Shown here piece after piece: positions 33,232 to 49,041 of a stretch of 64,000 nt of DNA. Both the position numbers and the translations under genes were made by a program. Source of the stretch: Sordaria brevicollis (lineage: Eukaryota > Ascomycota > Sordariomycetes > Sordariales > Sordariaceae); the NCBI GenBank assembly GCA_033439795.1, contig JAUTDP010000020.1, forward strand, positions 186,001 through 250,000, written 5' to 3'. Numbering within the stretch: the first letter of the stretch is position 1; each line of letters opens with the position of its first letter. The notes beneath the pieces are model-generated. The model did no database searches. It was not told the origin of the DNA and saw only the letters and a list, made by a program, of their open reading frames with translations.

Positions 33232-35638
33232 ATGGAACCAGCTACCACGGAAGCACCGTTTGTTCTTGGCGACTGCATGGTCTGCGGCAACCTCAACCCC
33301 AAGAACGACTGGTACAAACCACCCACGTATTACGAAAAACTGGACATGCATGCCCTAATGGAGAGTGCATATGTTGGTTGTAAATATTGCACTGTCATAT
33401 TTGAGGCCATTTGCTGGGCTTGGGGTACTTACCTTCGTGCTTGTCCCGGTGTCTCTCCAGTATATGTTCCAGAAATCGCTGTATGGATAAGACCAGACCG
33501 ACCCCTTACAGTCGTGGGAGAACACAGCACCGAGCGCCCCCCTTCTTCGTTCTTGTCTAGACTTCCGGACGTGCCAGGCTGGGCGGTTGCTCTTGAGCTC
33601 TGTACCCCTGAAGGCAAGTGTTCACGACTGGCCACTGCTTTCGATCAAATCCGTATGTGCCTCTGCCTTGGATTTCTCCCCACTGACAGTCTCAATGCGT
33701 TCCTAGGTTATCCCCAGCTTCACCCACGGTTCACTTGCATACCCGAGGCGCTTCAAAGTCCGGTGTCTCTTAACCTTGTAAAGCTTGTCTCACTTGTGAC
33801 ACCTTGGCTCGAGCAGTGTGACCGTGATCACCTTGCGTGCAAGGTGAAATCCACTGCGGTTCCGAGAAGGCTCATCGAAATCTCAGATGGTATTCGGTTG
33901 GTGGATTTTGGGCAGCATGGAAGCCACCACAAACTCGCCAAGTACGCGACACTCAGTCATTCTTGGGGCAGCAAAGAAGCAGCATCTTCACTTGCCAAAA
34001 CACTGTCAACCAACATTCAACAGCACATGGTCGCAATAAGACGAGATGAGCTTCCCCAGGTGTTCCGCGACGCCATCGACGTTGCTCGCGCGCTGAACTG
34101 TGACTTCGTTTGGATCGACTCACTCTGCATCATACAAGACAGTCCAGAAGATTGGCAAGAACAATCAACTCTCATGAGCGACGTTTATTCCAACGCATAT
34201 TTCAACATTGCAGCTTCTGCGTTGCCCGACAGCTCAGGAACTCTCTTCCAGGATAGAGTGTGCCATTTTTCCAACAAGTCCTACTCAAGCAGGATTTCGG
34301 CACGTGCACCAGGTGCATGTTAACGCGCTGTCCATTGATACCCTCATGCAATGGGTACCCAACGATGAAGCCATCCAGTGTCCCGTGACGGTTCGATATT
34401 CGATGGATCGCGCCCATCGTCATATTTGCGGGGAGGCCCAGTACGCACACGAATCCGAGGAACCATTGCTCGACCGCGCTTGGGTCTTCCAGGAGAGGAT
34501 GTTATCACGCCGAACAGTTTACATATCCTCTTCAGAAGTTCTCTGGGAATGTCGTTCAGGATACCTCTGCGAATGCGGCAATATCAATAACCCCATACCA
34601 ACTGGAACAGACAGATGGTCATGGGAGTATGGGCAGATCGTTCCTTCCATAGAACAATGCACATACTATACCCCTCTGTCGAAGAAAGTTGGCTTCGCGG
34701 AAGTCTGTTTATCCAACACATCGTCGAAACAGGCGTTGGGTTTCTGGAGAAACATGATGCAAGAATACACCATGCTTCTTTTGACAAGGGAATCCGACCG
34801 TGATATAGCTTTATCCGGCATAAGGCAGTCGTTCATGACTGGAAGAGACTTTACCTTCTATGCTGGCATGTGGATCCAGGATCTTCCCCAGTCACTTCTT
34901 TGGATTGTAGGAGGCGCAGTGTCTCCTCCCATCGCCTACGAGAAGGGGCTGGATGCCCCTTCATGGTCATGGCTTTGGCGTAAGACCCGGAGCTCAGACG
35001 GCGAGCCAACGATCTCTCTGAATAAGATCGAGTGGGATTACTATAACTTGGATACTTTCGAACAGGATGACCGAGTTTCCTGCCATGTCCCCGATGAAGC
35101 TTACCACAGATACCATAATCGCCCGCTCATGGCACCCACCCTCGGCTGTTTCCCTCTACATCTAACTGCACCGTTCCTCTACGGCCCATTACACACAAAT
35201 CCACCCCCCGGGCCGTTTTATTTGGGTACTCCGTCAATGTCGTTCCCAGACAATGGCCCACTCACCGACCGCGTCAAAGCCCAAGGGCGAGACTTCATCA
35301 TCTACGTCCATTTTGATGATTTTTATAACCGAGACACACGCGGCCGCGCCGGCTACTGCGTCCTTCTGGGCGACGCAGCGCAAACAACTATCAGGTGGCC
35401 AGAGGGTACTTCCAGGAAGCAGTGCATGCTGTTTCTGGAGGAATTACCCGGCAGCCCTGAACATGAAGAAAAGAGGTATGTGAGAACGGGATGGGTACAT
35501 TTTGGCCCGCAAGCCGGAGCCTATACGCCCAGTGCTGCGTCGGAGGACGAAGAGGACGAAGAGGACGATGAGATGGAGGAGATGGGAAAGCCCAACCTTT
35601 TTGATGACGCGCCGGTGAAGGAGTTTGTTATTGTATAG
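33232..35638 (+). CDS. HET-domain (heterokaryon incompatibility) protein, one splice junction uncertain
   Basis: Proposed exons are 33232-33652, 33707-34257 and either 34313-35638 or 34379-35638. The first intron (GTATGT, CTGAC branch, TAG) is convincing. The second is needed because the reading frame changes between 34258 and 34378. Two phase-correct introns fit, but the donor GTGTGC is poor, so a frameshift mutation is also possible. The product is about 740-765 residues. HET motifs: KYATLSHSWG, VFRDAIDVARALNCDFVWIDSLCIIQDSPEDWQEQSTLM, VYSNAYFNIAASALPDSSG, then RAWVFQERMLSRRTVYISSSEVLWECRSGYLCECG. The N-terminal CMVCGNLNP...GCKYCTVI may bind metal. HET proteins mediate vegetative incompatibility and cell death upon allorecognition. 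The acidic tail (EDEEDEEDDEMEE) is low complexity. Confidence 0.8.
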
Positions 35639-36247
35639 TATGGTTTCAATGCAGCCAGACAACTTCGCTTGGGTAGGTAACCTGTATAGCACTTAGTCTT
35701 GCCCAACTTCCTCGTCTAAAAGTCTAGCTCCCCACTATACATCTTGAAGCAGGCAAGTGGAAATCTCACCTGATAACCTGTAGACGGAAGAGATAAGTAA
35801 TGGCGTAGTTGTAAGGATGAGCCTAAAAGCAAGAGTCTCGCAGTGTTATGCACCACATATTCATCATCCTTCACAGTCCTCCATGGGACCAGTCCTCAGT
35901 TCACCATATACCTTGTATTGACGATTGATATGAAGAACCTTTCGCGCTTCGGTCACAGGTCATCAATAATAGGTCCCTAGAATGGGGATGATGTATGTAC
36001 GACTTGGGTACTGATAATCGTGAGCCATTGGTTTCAGATGTTAATATCAAACAATTAGCAAGGACCGTCACCAGATGAAGTCGGAACTGTTACGACCTCA
36101 AACAGCTTACTTGCTTGCTGAACTCCTTGCTCGTCTAAGTCTATTCTCACCCTTCATTTCAAGACATCAAACTACATGCACCACGCGGGAGTCCTGTATT
36201 CCTCCCACCCCCCATCCTTTTCTCCAGTCCCTCCCCCCACAGTGCAC
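35639..36247. other. Convergent intergenic region between HET gene and GRIM-19 homologue
   Basis: About 610 bp with the two 3' UTRs. Nothing further is recognised. Confidence 0.6.
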
Positions 36248-37592
36248 TTAATCCTTAGTAACACCAGGAACAACAGCAAAAGTAGGACGGACATATCTGT
36301 CCGAGTGATAAACCTTGACGGCCTTGTCGCCAAGAAGCTCCTTCTCGCGCTGGACGTCGGCCAGGTGGCGACGGACGAGATCGCGGTCCTCTTCGGCTTG
36401 CAGGGCCGGGATCAGGTGGATGCGGGACCACATCTTTTCGCGGGCGAGTTCTCTGTTGGGGTGTTAGGCAAGTTGGGTCGTTGGTGGGTGAAGGATGTTG
36501 GGGGAGGGAAGGGGAAGGGTGTGGAAGGGGAAGGGTGTGGAAGGGGAGGGGAAGGGGAAGAGAGAGAGAGAGAAAATACCTTTGCTCACGAATACCCTGG
36601 AACACATGGTACCAGCCGTAAACCATGATCAAGCCACCAAAGGCGAGCAGGGTCTTGGGCTTGAAGGCGCTCGGCGGGAGGTTGCGCTGGGAAAAGTCAA
36701 TGTTAGTCAGTCTTCTTCCAGTTTCTACGGAAAAATCCCTTGTAAACAGACGGCTTTGCGCAGAGACGATGTCGGACCGGACGAGGACAATGCTGAGAAC
36801 GAGGCTGAAGAGCGAGGAGGATTCCAGGCGTTTCGCAGCGCCCGTGAGTCTTCGATCCTTCCGTGCCACACAGAGGTTAGGCCATGACAATATGATGCCC
36901 TCCGAGCTCGAGTCGTGATCATAAGCAAGTTGGTCGTCCGTCGTATGTCGATGTTGTCGATGACCTCGAACTTCCTGGGCAGGTCCATGTTGATGTTCCC
37001 AGTCCCCACAGCGTAACCCACTTCCCCGGATTCCAGGAACAAGTCGAAGGCCATGCATCCCGGTCGGGGAGAGCTCCATCTTTGACGTCCAGCAGAGCGA
37101 GTCAAAGTATTATGATGCGATGTCCGACCTCTTGAAAGACCGTGGCCGTGACTGATCTTCTATGCCCAATCGCCCCGTTTTCTGGTTGTCGGCGTAAGTC
37201 GCTGTCCTGTCCAGTTCTTCGACTCGACCCCAGACTAGGCCAGAGAGGACATGACTCGCAACACTCCACCTCCACCGGGGCTGCTGTTGTCCATCGACCT
37301 CTCGTTATCGTTTCCCGATTCCTTTCCTTCATCCTCCTTCGTCCTGTCTTTCGTCGCTTCGATTCTCCTTCTGCCCTCGCACGTCTTATTCCCGTTGGCG
37401 CCCGTTTCAAGTTATCGATTGTACCCCCTCCTCCTAAGGTCCTCATCCTTATCCTCGCTGTCGTCCTCATCTGTCGCATGTCGCATCACTTCGTCCCGCA
37501 GCCTGGCAGTGGTAGCTGAAAGGAAAAGAATCAAAACCCACCTTGTACTGAACGGCATCGTAACCGCCAGCGGGGGGCATATCCTGAGGCAT
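36248..37592 (-). CDS. NADH:ubiquinone oxidoreductase subunit, GRIM-19/NDUFA13 family
   Basis: Complement of exons 37542-37592, 36580-36686 and 36248-36452, 120 residues. The first exon encodes just MPQDMPPAGGYDAVQYK and is followed by an 855-bp intron. The second exon gives RNLPPSAFKPKTLLAFGGLIMVYGWYHVFQGIREQ, which includes the single membrane helix. The last gives ELAREKMWSRIHLIPALQAEEDRDLVRRHLADVQREKELLG and the C terminus VVPGVTKD. All junctions are in phase. The family is an accessory subunit of mitochondrial complex I, anchored in the inner membrane by this one helix and needed for complex assembly. Length matches fungal homologues (about 120). The second intron (36453-36579) is purine-rich with GGAAGGGGAAGG and GA repeats, hence the absence of a long pyrimidine tract on the sense side. 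Confidence 0.93.
36687..37541 (-). other. Unusually long (855 bp) first intron of the GRIM-19 homologue
   Basis: Donor GTGGGT is at 37541-37536 and acceptor CCCAG ends at 36687. The exons on both sides are conserved and in phase. This is several times the typical intron length here. No coding domain is recognisable inside it, so it may hold regulatory sequence, a snoRNA or unannotated alternative exons. Confidence 0.8.
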
Positions 37593-38387
37593 GATGGGCT
37601 ATTTTCTTTGTACTGGTCGAGAGTTCTGTTGTTCCTCTTCTTCGTCCGCGTCGGGGTTCGGTCGCTCGCTTTGGCGCGCCGGTTCGATCAATCGTGTTGC
37701 TCGGCCGGTCGGTTGGCAGCAGTTGTCGAGGCAGCGGAAGTCGAGTCGCGAAGAGGTATGATGGGGACAAATCGAAGAAAGTGACGTGAAGCTCGATTGT
37801 GGTCGCTTGCGATTCTTTGGACGAATCTAGCTTGCCTGGGCTTCAATTGGTGAGTGGCAGCCGCGGCGGCGGCCGGCCGGGGGAGGTGGTAGCGAGCCTG
37901 GAGCTGGAGCTTGGGAGGGGATGGGTGATTACGTAAGGAGGCCGTTCACTAACAGAACACGGTGAGTAAAGCACGTTAGACCGTTAGTGCAGCTCGTAGG
38001 CGGCGGAATCAGCTTCAACTACTGTACGGTACCCGGCATCACAGCGAGAATTATCACCGGGCACATTTATATCACGATAAATGATGAAGATCCAATCCAA
38101 GTTGATGCTAAAATAACTACTTCAAAATAACAAGTCTGCTCCTGTCCCTAATAAGCGCCCGATTAATGCACTCATCAATGCCACCCTTCCAGTCCCCTCT
38201 GGTACCTCTACATCTACAGGTACACCTCATCAACCGTCAAAACACTCTCACCACAATTCAACCCCGACGTCGACGAGTGCACCACAAACACAACAGCTAC
38301 TACAGTCTCATCCCCATAAACTTTAACTCTCAATTCAAAGTTGACTTGTTCTTCTTCTTCTTATTCAATCTCGTTCCCTACAAGTTC
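37593..38387. other. Intergenic region between GRIM-19 homologue promoter and fcp1 3' end
   Basis: About 800 bp. The portion next to 37592 should be the promoter of the complex I subunit. The portion next to 38388 should be the fcp1 3' UTR. No gene is seen. Confidence 0.6.
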
Positions 38388-41114
<2,727 letters not shown>

Positions 41115-41577
41115 TGTCGCGGTAATTGACTATCGGTTTGCGCAGTCGGTCGATGAGTTGTGTGTCAAAGGGAGAAGTCGAAGCTCAACTAGGAAGAAAG
41201 AAAGGGTCTGAGTGTTAGCGACGGGAACAATGGAGGTTGAACAGCAGTGAATGCTTCATCCGGCGCATCCACCGACATTGAACTTGAACAGGGTGACGCG
41301 CCACCAAGAATTGCCGTCCATCCATTGATCACTTACAGCGGGGCTCCCTGAGGAGATAAAAGGATATGATTGTTCGGTAGAACGAGTAAACCCATCGCGC
41401 AAGAAGCGCGTTGTAGTCTTGTGTGTTGTTGTCGAGGAGAGTGGTTGGGTGCCTGGTAGGCTGTTGTGATGTGTTTGTTCTTCGGTTCGGCTCAGTTTCC
41501 GCTTGCGAATTGGAATCGCGACTTGGTTTGCAGGCGCGGTTACGGGCGCAGGCGACCCCCCTCCCCATTTTTTTTTC
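41115..41577 (-). promoter_or_regulatory. fcp1 promoter region ending at the RIP block
   Basis: About 460 bp of normal base composition between the fcp1 start and the AT-rich block. It must contain the whole proximal promoter. A CCAAT box on the minus strand (ATTGG at 41509-41513) is present. The normal part ends in a T-rich run at about 41569-41577. Confidence 0.6.
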
Positions 41578-41750
41578 TAATATAACCCTAACCTAAAATT
41601 CTAGATTATAGCGCCACGTAATATAGGTATATTGGAGCAATATTAGAGCAATTCGTATTATTGCATATTGTTATTAATAGTTATTGCGATTAGAAAGGTA
41701 TATAACTTCGGCGGTCCTAAATACTACAGCCGCTACTACTAAGCGTAAAA

Positions 41751-41925
41751 GCAATGCGATATTAAAAGGTATTAATATATCGTCTAATATAAATATAATA
41801 CGATTTTAAAAAATATTAATATATTATATAGTATAAATATAATACGATTTTAAAGGATGTTAATATATTATATAGTATAAATACAATACAATTTTAAAGG
41901 GTATTTAATATATTATTAATACCTA
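41751..41925. repeat. Tandem array, 44-bp period, about four copies
   Basis: The anchor CGATTTTAAA or its variants recurs at 41757, 41801, 41845 and 41889, each 44 bases apart, followed by a TTAATATATTATATAGTATAAAT-like stretch. Differences between copies are mostly C/T and G/A transitions, as expected for RIP. It lies near the left border of the AT-rich block. Confidence 0.85.
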
Positions 41926-44900
41926 AAAAACCGTTCAACTATATAATATCGCGAAACCAATTAATAATAATTAATATTAATTCTACGTAAAGGAGTAGCC
42001 GGCTAGGAATAATAATCTTCAATAACGAAAGAATAAAAATACTATTAATTTAAAGTATACTTTTAAAGGACGAGGAATAGTAATATAAATAGTATAATAA
42101 TAATATATAAAAATAATAAAATAGGGAGAAATATAGAAATTGAATTATTAAATTATTTAATAGTTATAATTATAATTATATAAACGGGCTTTATATGTGG
42201 GTTAATTATAATATAAAATTAATAAATATAATATTTACCTTTTTAAAATTAGATGCGACTATATTTAAATTCTTACGATTCGGACTATAATTTGCGATTA
42301 TAATATAATAATAACTTATTACTAATTTATTTTTAATATAATAGTAATATTTTACGAATATATTATTAACGTATTATAACGAAGGTATAAATATAATAAC
42401 GATACAAAACTAAACGTAAATTATTATAAAATCCGGGTTAATATAAAAGACCTTCTATTTAAAATTTAATTCTTATTTTAATTCTTATTTACTATTCGTT
42501 ATTACTTTTCTCCCTTCTATCTTCTATAATTACTATCGGAAGTACTATCTATCCTTATTCTTCTTATCCCCTTCTTATACTTTTAATTTTATATTAATAT
42601 ATTTTTTAAAAAACGACGAAATAATTATCCTGCCCGGCTTATTCGTTAAAAATTAAAATACCTATTAAGGTATAAATTAATTAAGTTTTTACGGAGAAGG
42701 TAATAGATTTACCTTTAAATTTATTTAAAAGGTTAATAAAGATATTAAATAAATAAAAAATTTTTACGAAGAAACTTTATAATCTTTTAATAACCTTTTG
42801 TTCGAAAGCGGCCTCCTAATATTCAAAAAGCTCCCTTTTAACGAACGTATCCAATTTATTCCGGTAAAATTCCTCGAATAGAATATAATAATTTTCTCTT
42901 CGCCCGGCCCCAATAACTAATAATATATCTTTAAAGTAAATAGGATTATATTTTATTATAATTTCCCCGCTTATTTAGAGGATATAACGCCGAATAATAT
43001 AGGAATAGCCTACGTTATTAATATTTATAAATTTATACTTAACGATATTAAATTATTATATTAAATAATATATTTTATTATCCCCTTACTTTTTAATTTC
43101 TATATAATTATTAATAAATTTTTAATAAATTTAATAATTATAAACTTCGGGAAAATCTGAGAAATAGTATAGAACGGTACGTATATTAATATTTAATATA
43201 ACGCTATTTTAACGAATTTATAAAATTTATTCCAGCGTAAAAGTTTATTCCTATATTAATTTTTATATCCAATTTGCCGTTTTACGCGGCGATTCGGCCT
43301 ATAATATTCTCGCCCTCTAAAAATCTATTAAATACGAGCGTACAAAATAGTATATTACGAATAATAATCTTAAATAGTAATTAGTTAAATAATTTGAATT
43401 ATCCTTCGAAATTTACGAAAATATAAAATTAAAATAGCCGAAATATTCCCCGAGGATTATTACTGGGGATAAACCTTATTAGTTAATTTTATTCGTTATT
43501 TAAATAAATCCCCCCTTCTTTAATATAATTTCTTATTATTCTTAAATTATATATTAATATAATCCTTTTATAAAAAAGAGAAGGAATAGCCCAATACGCC
43601 GAATATATTATTTAATATTCTAATTATTCTAATAGGAGGAAGGACGCTTTTTAAAATAAAATTCGATATTTTTACCGTTTTAATAAGGAATTAATTTAAT
43701 AATTATATTAATATTTTATTCGACCTATTCTAAATATATATTACAATTCCGGTAAATTAATTATTAAAAGCTTTAATTTTACCGCTATAAATAATAATTA
43801 TTGTACAATTATTCTTCGTTGGATTAGAGGCCGGATAAAATATAATATATTTATTAAATCGCTTCCTATTTCTTTTTATATATTACGTTCAAAATATTTA
43901 TAACCTTATATTAATAACGGATTATTAATTTATTACTATATTATTATTTAAGTAAAGTCTATTTATATAGAATGAAAATAGAAATAAAGTTTACGTACCC
44001 TATTCGCTTTAATATTCTTAATTTAATAAATCGAGAGAAAAATCTATTTAGTATATTTATTATTTACGGTAAATATTATTACGGTCCTCTAATTCCGAAT
44101 AAAATCCCTAATATTATTCGGAAAGATTTCTTCGAATATATTTTACAAATTAGTAATTTAAAATTTATATTAAATAAATAATATATATTTTTATACGTAA
44201 AATACCGCTAATATATTTATTTTAACTTTATTTATTACTTATCCTATATTTTAAAATTTTCTTTTCAAATAGGGCGTTTAAATATTAGGGGATTTAATTT
44301 AAAGGTTCGCTAACTACGATATTTTGTTTTAAATTATTTATAAAATTACCCTTATTAAGTACCCGGAGGGTTTTAACGAAATTAGATTTTAAATATAATA
44401 TAGGGGGGAATTATAAAGAGCGGATAGGGTTAATTACGCTATTACAACCCCTTATTAATATAATATAAATAAGTTATTAATTTATTAATAATACGTTTAA
44501 TATATATAATATTTCTATTGGGAAGGTAACGACCTTTTAATAATTTGCTTTTATTTAGAATAATTTACGGAAATTTAATAGATAGAATATTTCGAAATAA
44601 ATATATTTTTTAAATATATCCGTTAGCCTTTTTTTAAAATAACTTTCGTATATAAAAGTAAAATATTTCGCTCTAATATATTTATATTTCTTTTTTATTT
44701 CCATTTTAATTAATACCGACTAATATATATTTTCGCCCGGGTTTATATTAACTATCGTAATTATATATTTTATTATCGAACCTTTATTAAATTATTCGAA
44801 ATCTTCGAAATATAATATAATATCCCTTAACGGTAACGATATTATAACGACCTTTATACGGTTCTTAGCCTAAACGAATTCCGTTAGAGAATAATTATTT

Positions 44901-46936
44901 TAAATATAAATTAGGTATAAATATACAATATATTTATTATTTTATTTCTCAACTTCTTCCTTAATATAATCCTAATTATTTAATAATATTTAGAATTTAT
45001 TTATTCTATATTAATTTTAACCACCGCGAATAGTAATAATAATTCTAAATAATATTTATAAATTATCGAATTTATTTCAAACGTAGTCTTACGTATATAA
45101 ACATTTCTCCCGATTTTACGATTTAATATAATACCGAAGTATTATTTAATTATAAAATATATAAGGAATATTACGATATTTTAAATAAATTACCTTATAA
45201 ATCCTTTTTTATTTATTATTAAATATAAATTAATAGGATATTAATTATAATATTACTTAATAATTAATATTCGCTAGGACCGATATTAGGCTTAGAAATC
45301 GCGTTTTTAATTAAGTTAAATAAAAAAAGTTTATTATTATCGCTACCGGTATTAATACGAATATTTCCGGGATTATATCCGAAGATCGCTAAGGGCTTTT
45401 AATATATACCTAAACGAATAAAGCAAATTATTTAATTATTTATTCGTACGGGAAAAACCTATTATTATTTATTACCTATTTAATATAAATATTTATTCTA
45501 TTCTACGTTTACTTATTTCTAATATACCTTTTCCTAATAGTAAAGTAAATAATACGGCCTTATATATATAATATTTCGCTAATAATCTTAGTATTAATTA
45601 TATTTAGGATCGCTAGTAATATTAATATTATAAATAGCGTTAAAACCCTATATAAATATTTAATAATAATACTGGCCGTATTTTTCCTCAATTATAATAA
45701 TATAAATAAACTTTAATTCGTTTAATAATTAAATATTAATTAAAATTTACTAAAATATAAATATAATAAAGGAAAGGATAAGGATTCGGACGAATACGAA
45801 CGCGGAATTTAATAACTAATAGAGAATATAACTTCCGCGAACGTTAAATCTACCCTTTAAAATACAATTATAATTCCGGATACCGAACTTAATATTTCGA
45901 TTCCTTTAGACTCTTATTTTTCAAATACCGATTCTTTCTTAAATATTAATTAATTACAATTTAATAAATATATTATTATTACCGGCCCGAATAAAAATAG
46001 CTTACTAAATACTCCGGGATTACTATTAATTTCCCGATTAATTTTTTATAAACGGCGCTAAATAATATCCTAAATAAAAGATAATATCTACTTTTCGGAT
46101 ATTTATAATTCGTTTAAATACCCGATTTATAATAAGTAAATAATATATATTAAATATATTTAAAACCTATTAATAATAAATCGTTAATTAATTATATAAA
46201 ATACCCTTCGGTTTATATAAGCGAATGTTTTTATGCTTTATTCGCTATATAAATTCAAATTCTAAAGAGTTTAAACTTCTAGTTATATTTTATAAACGTA
46301 GTAAAAAAGGGAAGGAAAAGGTTAAAAACTTTACGCCCGATTAACGTATAAAAATTAAAGAGTTTAAGGTTAAAAAGTAAAGATTTATTTACTAAATTGA
46401 AGAAAAAAGGTTAGAATATTTTAAATTGGAATAGTAAATTAGCTAAGCCGTTTAATTTAAAACCAATTCCTTTAATAATACTACTAACGATAACGAAATT
46501 AATAATAATTATATTAATTCCTAGAATATAGAAGCCTATTTAACGTTTAAAGTTAATATAATTTAATATAACGAATTCGATATCGAACGTCGAAAAGCTA
46601 ATTTATCCCAATATAACGATTTTAATATCGAAAATTAAGGAATTAACCTTTAGGGATTTAATAAAGGAGATTTTATTAATTTAATTAAAAATTTTCCGAT
46701 TTATCGCTAAAATACTATTTTACCTTTTCCCTCTCCTAATAAAATAATATTTACTTTATTTCTTATAAGGAGCGAAGAGGTTAATTTAATATTTATTACT
46801 TTATTTCTAAATAAAATGAATATAAATACTCTTTAAGTATAATTCTTTTAATTTATTTAATTGGATTTAGTAAGCTAATTTCATTTTAAAATCGTATTAT
46901 TAATATATTAATTTTATATTATAATCCTATTAATTT

Positions 46937-47190
46937 AATATTATTTTTATTCTACTTCCCTAATTAAATAAATTTATTTAATCTATTATTTTAAATTAAA
47001 AAAAGTATTATTTATATTTTACTTTTTACTTTCGGGAATTTATTTAAATTATTATTACGGGTTAATTCGATATTATTTTTATTTTACCTCCCTAATTAAA
47101 CGAATTTATTTAATCTATTACTTTAAATTAGGAAAAATATTATTTATATTTTATTTTTTACTTTCGGGAACTTATTTAAATTATTATTAA
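46937..47190. repeat. Direct tandem duplication, about 132-bp period
   Basis: The segment beginning ATATTATTTTTATT near 46938 recurs 132 bases later, both followed by a CCCTAATTAAA motif, TTTATTTAATCTATTA and CTTTCGGGAA. The copies differ mainly by transitions (for example AAATAAATTT against AAACGAATTT). This suits duplication followed by RIP. Confidence 0.8.
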
Positions 47191-49041
47191 GGTTAAAGAG
47201 GGGAATAAAAAATATATAAAATTAAATCTAAAAATAATATACGTATTTTTAGCAATTTATATCTATTATCGTTTAAAAATATATTCTTTATCCCCCTTTT
47301 AATTATTAATAATTTTTATTCGCTTTCCTATTTATTTACCTTAATTATTATTTACCTACTTTTAGAATTATTTACCCCAAAAGTAAATAATATTATAATC
47401 CTTTAAAAAGTAATTTTATTTAAACGGATAATTTAATTTATATTAATACTTAAAGCGAAAAGTAATTTATTATTATTAACCTTTTTAGTAATATATTTTA
47501 TAAAGATTATACTTCTTAGAAATAGGAATATTAATTAATATTTTTATTTTATATTAATTAATTTATTATATATTAATTTATTATAATTATTTAATTTAAT
47601 TAATAATAACCTACTAAATTTCCCTTTATTAAAAGAAGTAACGAAAGGGGGGCTATTGGCCGCTTATCCGGTTATATTAATAATAATTAGGGTAATATAT
47701 TACGCGAATATTCGCAAAATAAAAATCTTTTATTATATTAGCTAATATATTAATTATAAGAGGAGAAAACCTTTTTACCCGGTTATTTATTAATAGCCGG
47801 CGTATTGGGCTATAGTTAATAATATATAAATTAACGGTTAATAAAAGATTAATAAAATATTAATAAATTATTATTATAATATAGATTTAAAAAAGATAAA
47901 TTTTTATTAACGGATTACTTATATAAGAATTCGGCGCCGATCGGTACTCCGTATTTTAATTCGGACGTCCGAAAAAGCGATTAAATTTAATATTAGTATT
48001 TAAATTTGGATTTTTAAGATCCAAATTTAAATCCAAAAGTAAATCGTTCTAAATTAATTATTATAATTACTATAATTATAGGGGTTATTTAGAGGATATA
48101 CCCGTAATTTATATATATTAAATTAGTAATTATTCGTATTCATATCTTTATAACGTTATTAGCGGAAATTAATTCCGGAATTAGCGTTATTAACGAATTC
48201 GATATTAAACTATTCTTTTTCTAAGAATTCGGTTTTAATACGCGTTATTTATTTAATATACTCCCGGTTATTTAATAAAGTATAGGCGAACCGGTTAAAA
48301 TATCCTATTAAAATATATTAATAAAATATTAAAACGAAGTAGAAAAAGACGGTTTATTAAACGTACTTTTTCTATTTAAAATAATTAAAGTATTTAATAT
48401 ATTATTATAAAACGTTAAGAATAGCCTATTTTAATTATAATATATTTGGAGGTAATAACGTAAATATCGATTGGATACGAATTATTTCGTTATATTATAA
48501 ATTATAATAATTGCGCCGTTAAAAGCTAGAAAGCGATAAAAAACTTCGCTATAAAATATAATAATACGGCCGTCCTACCCGCTATTAATTTAGCGTCGTA
48601 ATAAGTAAATAAATATATTATTTACTTATATAATTTAAATTAAATATATTTTAGGACGTTTATCCGGTATGGTTTATTATTAGTAATTAGGCTAAATAAT
48701 ATTAAGAAAGGAATTAAGAAAAATAATAAAGGGTTATAAAATTTACGTAATTAAATAAATTAGTAACGGCTATAATAATTATTATTAATATTATAAGAAG
48801 GTAAAAGAAGGAAATAATCTTGGCGGAGAAGGAATTTAATACTTTATAAAGTAGGAGGGTGAATAATATAGACCGCAGTATAGAAATATATACAACGCAA
48901 CGTCGGAAGATATATAAATTATTTACTATATATTTTATAGACGTACCCTTACTAATATAATATTAACCTATTATAAATATATTTTAAATATATTCTATAT
49001 AGTATTCCGCTTATTATTAATATTTATTATAATATTTTAGC

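Noticed and set aside
37102..37519. Open frames inside the 855-bp GRIM-19 intron
   Set aside because: They overlap on both strands, lack domains and are rich in Arg/Ser, as expected of chance frames.
43972..44181. 69-codon open frame within the RIP block
   Set aside because: Longest by chance in AT-rich DNA and encodes only Ile/Asn/Lys-rich residues; no transposon motif.
47930..48520. Possible remnant of a DDE transposase
   Set aside because: RIP has removed the codon pattern, and I could not support any motif by reading.
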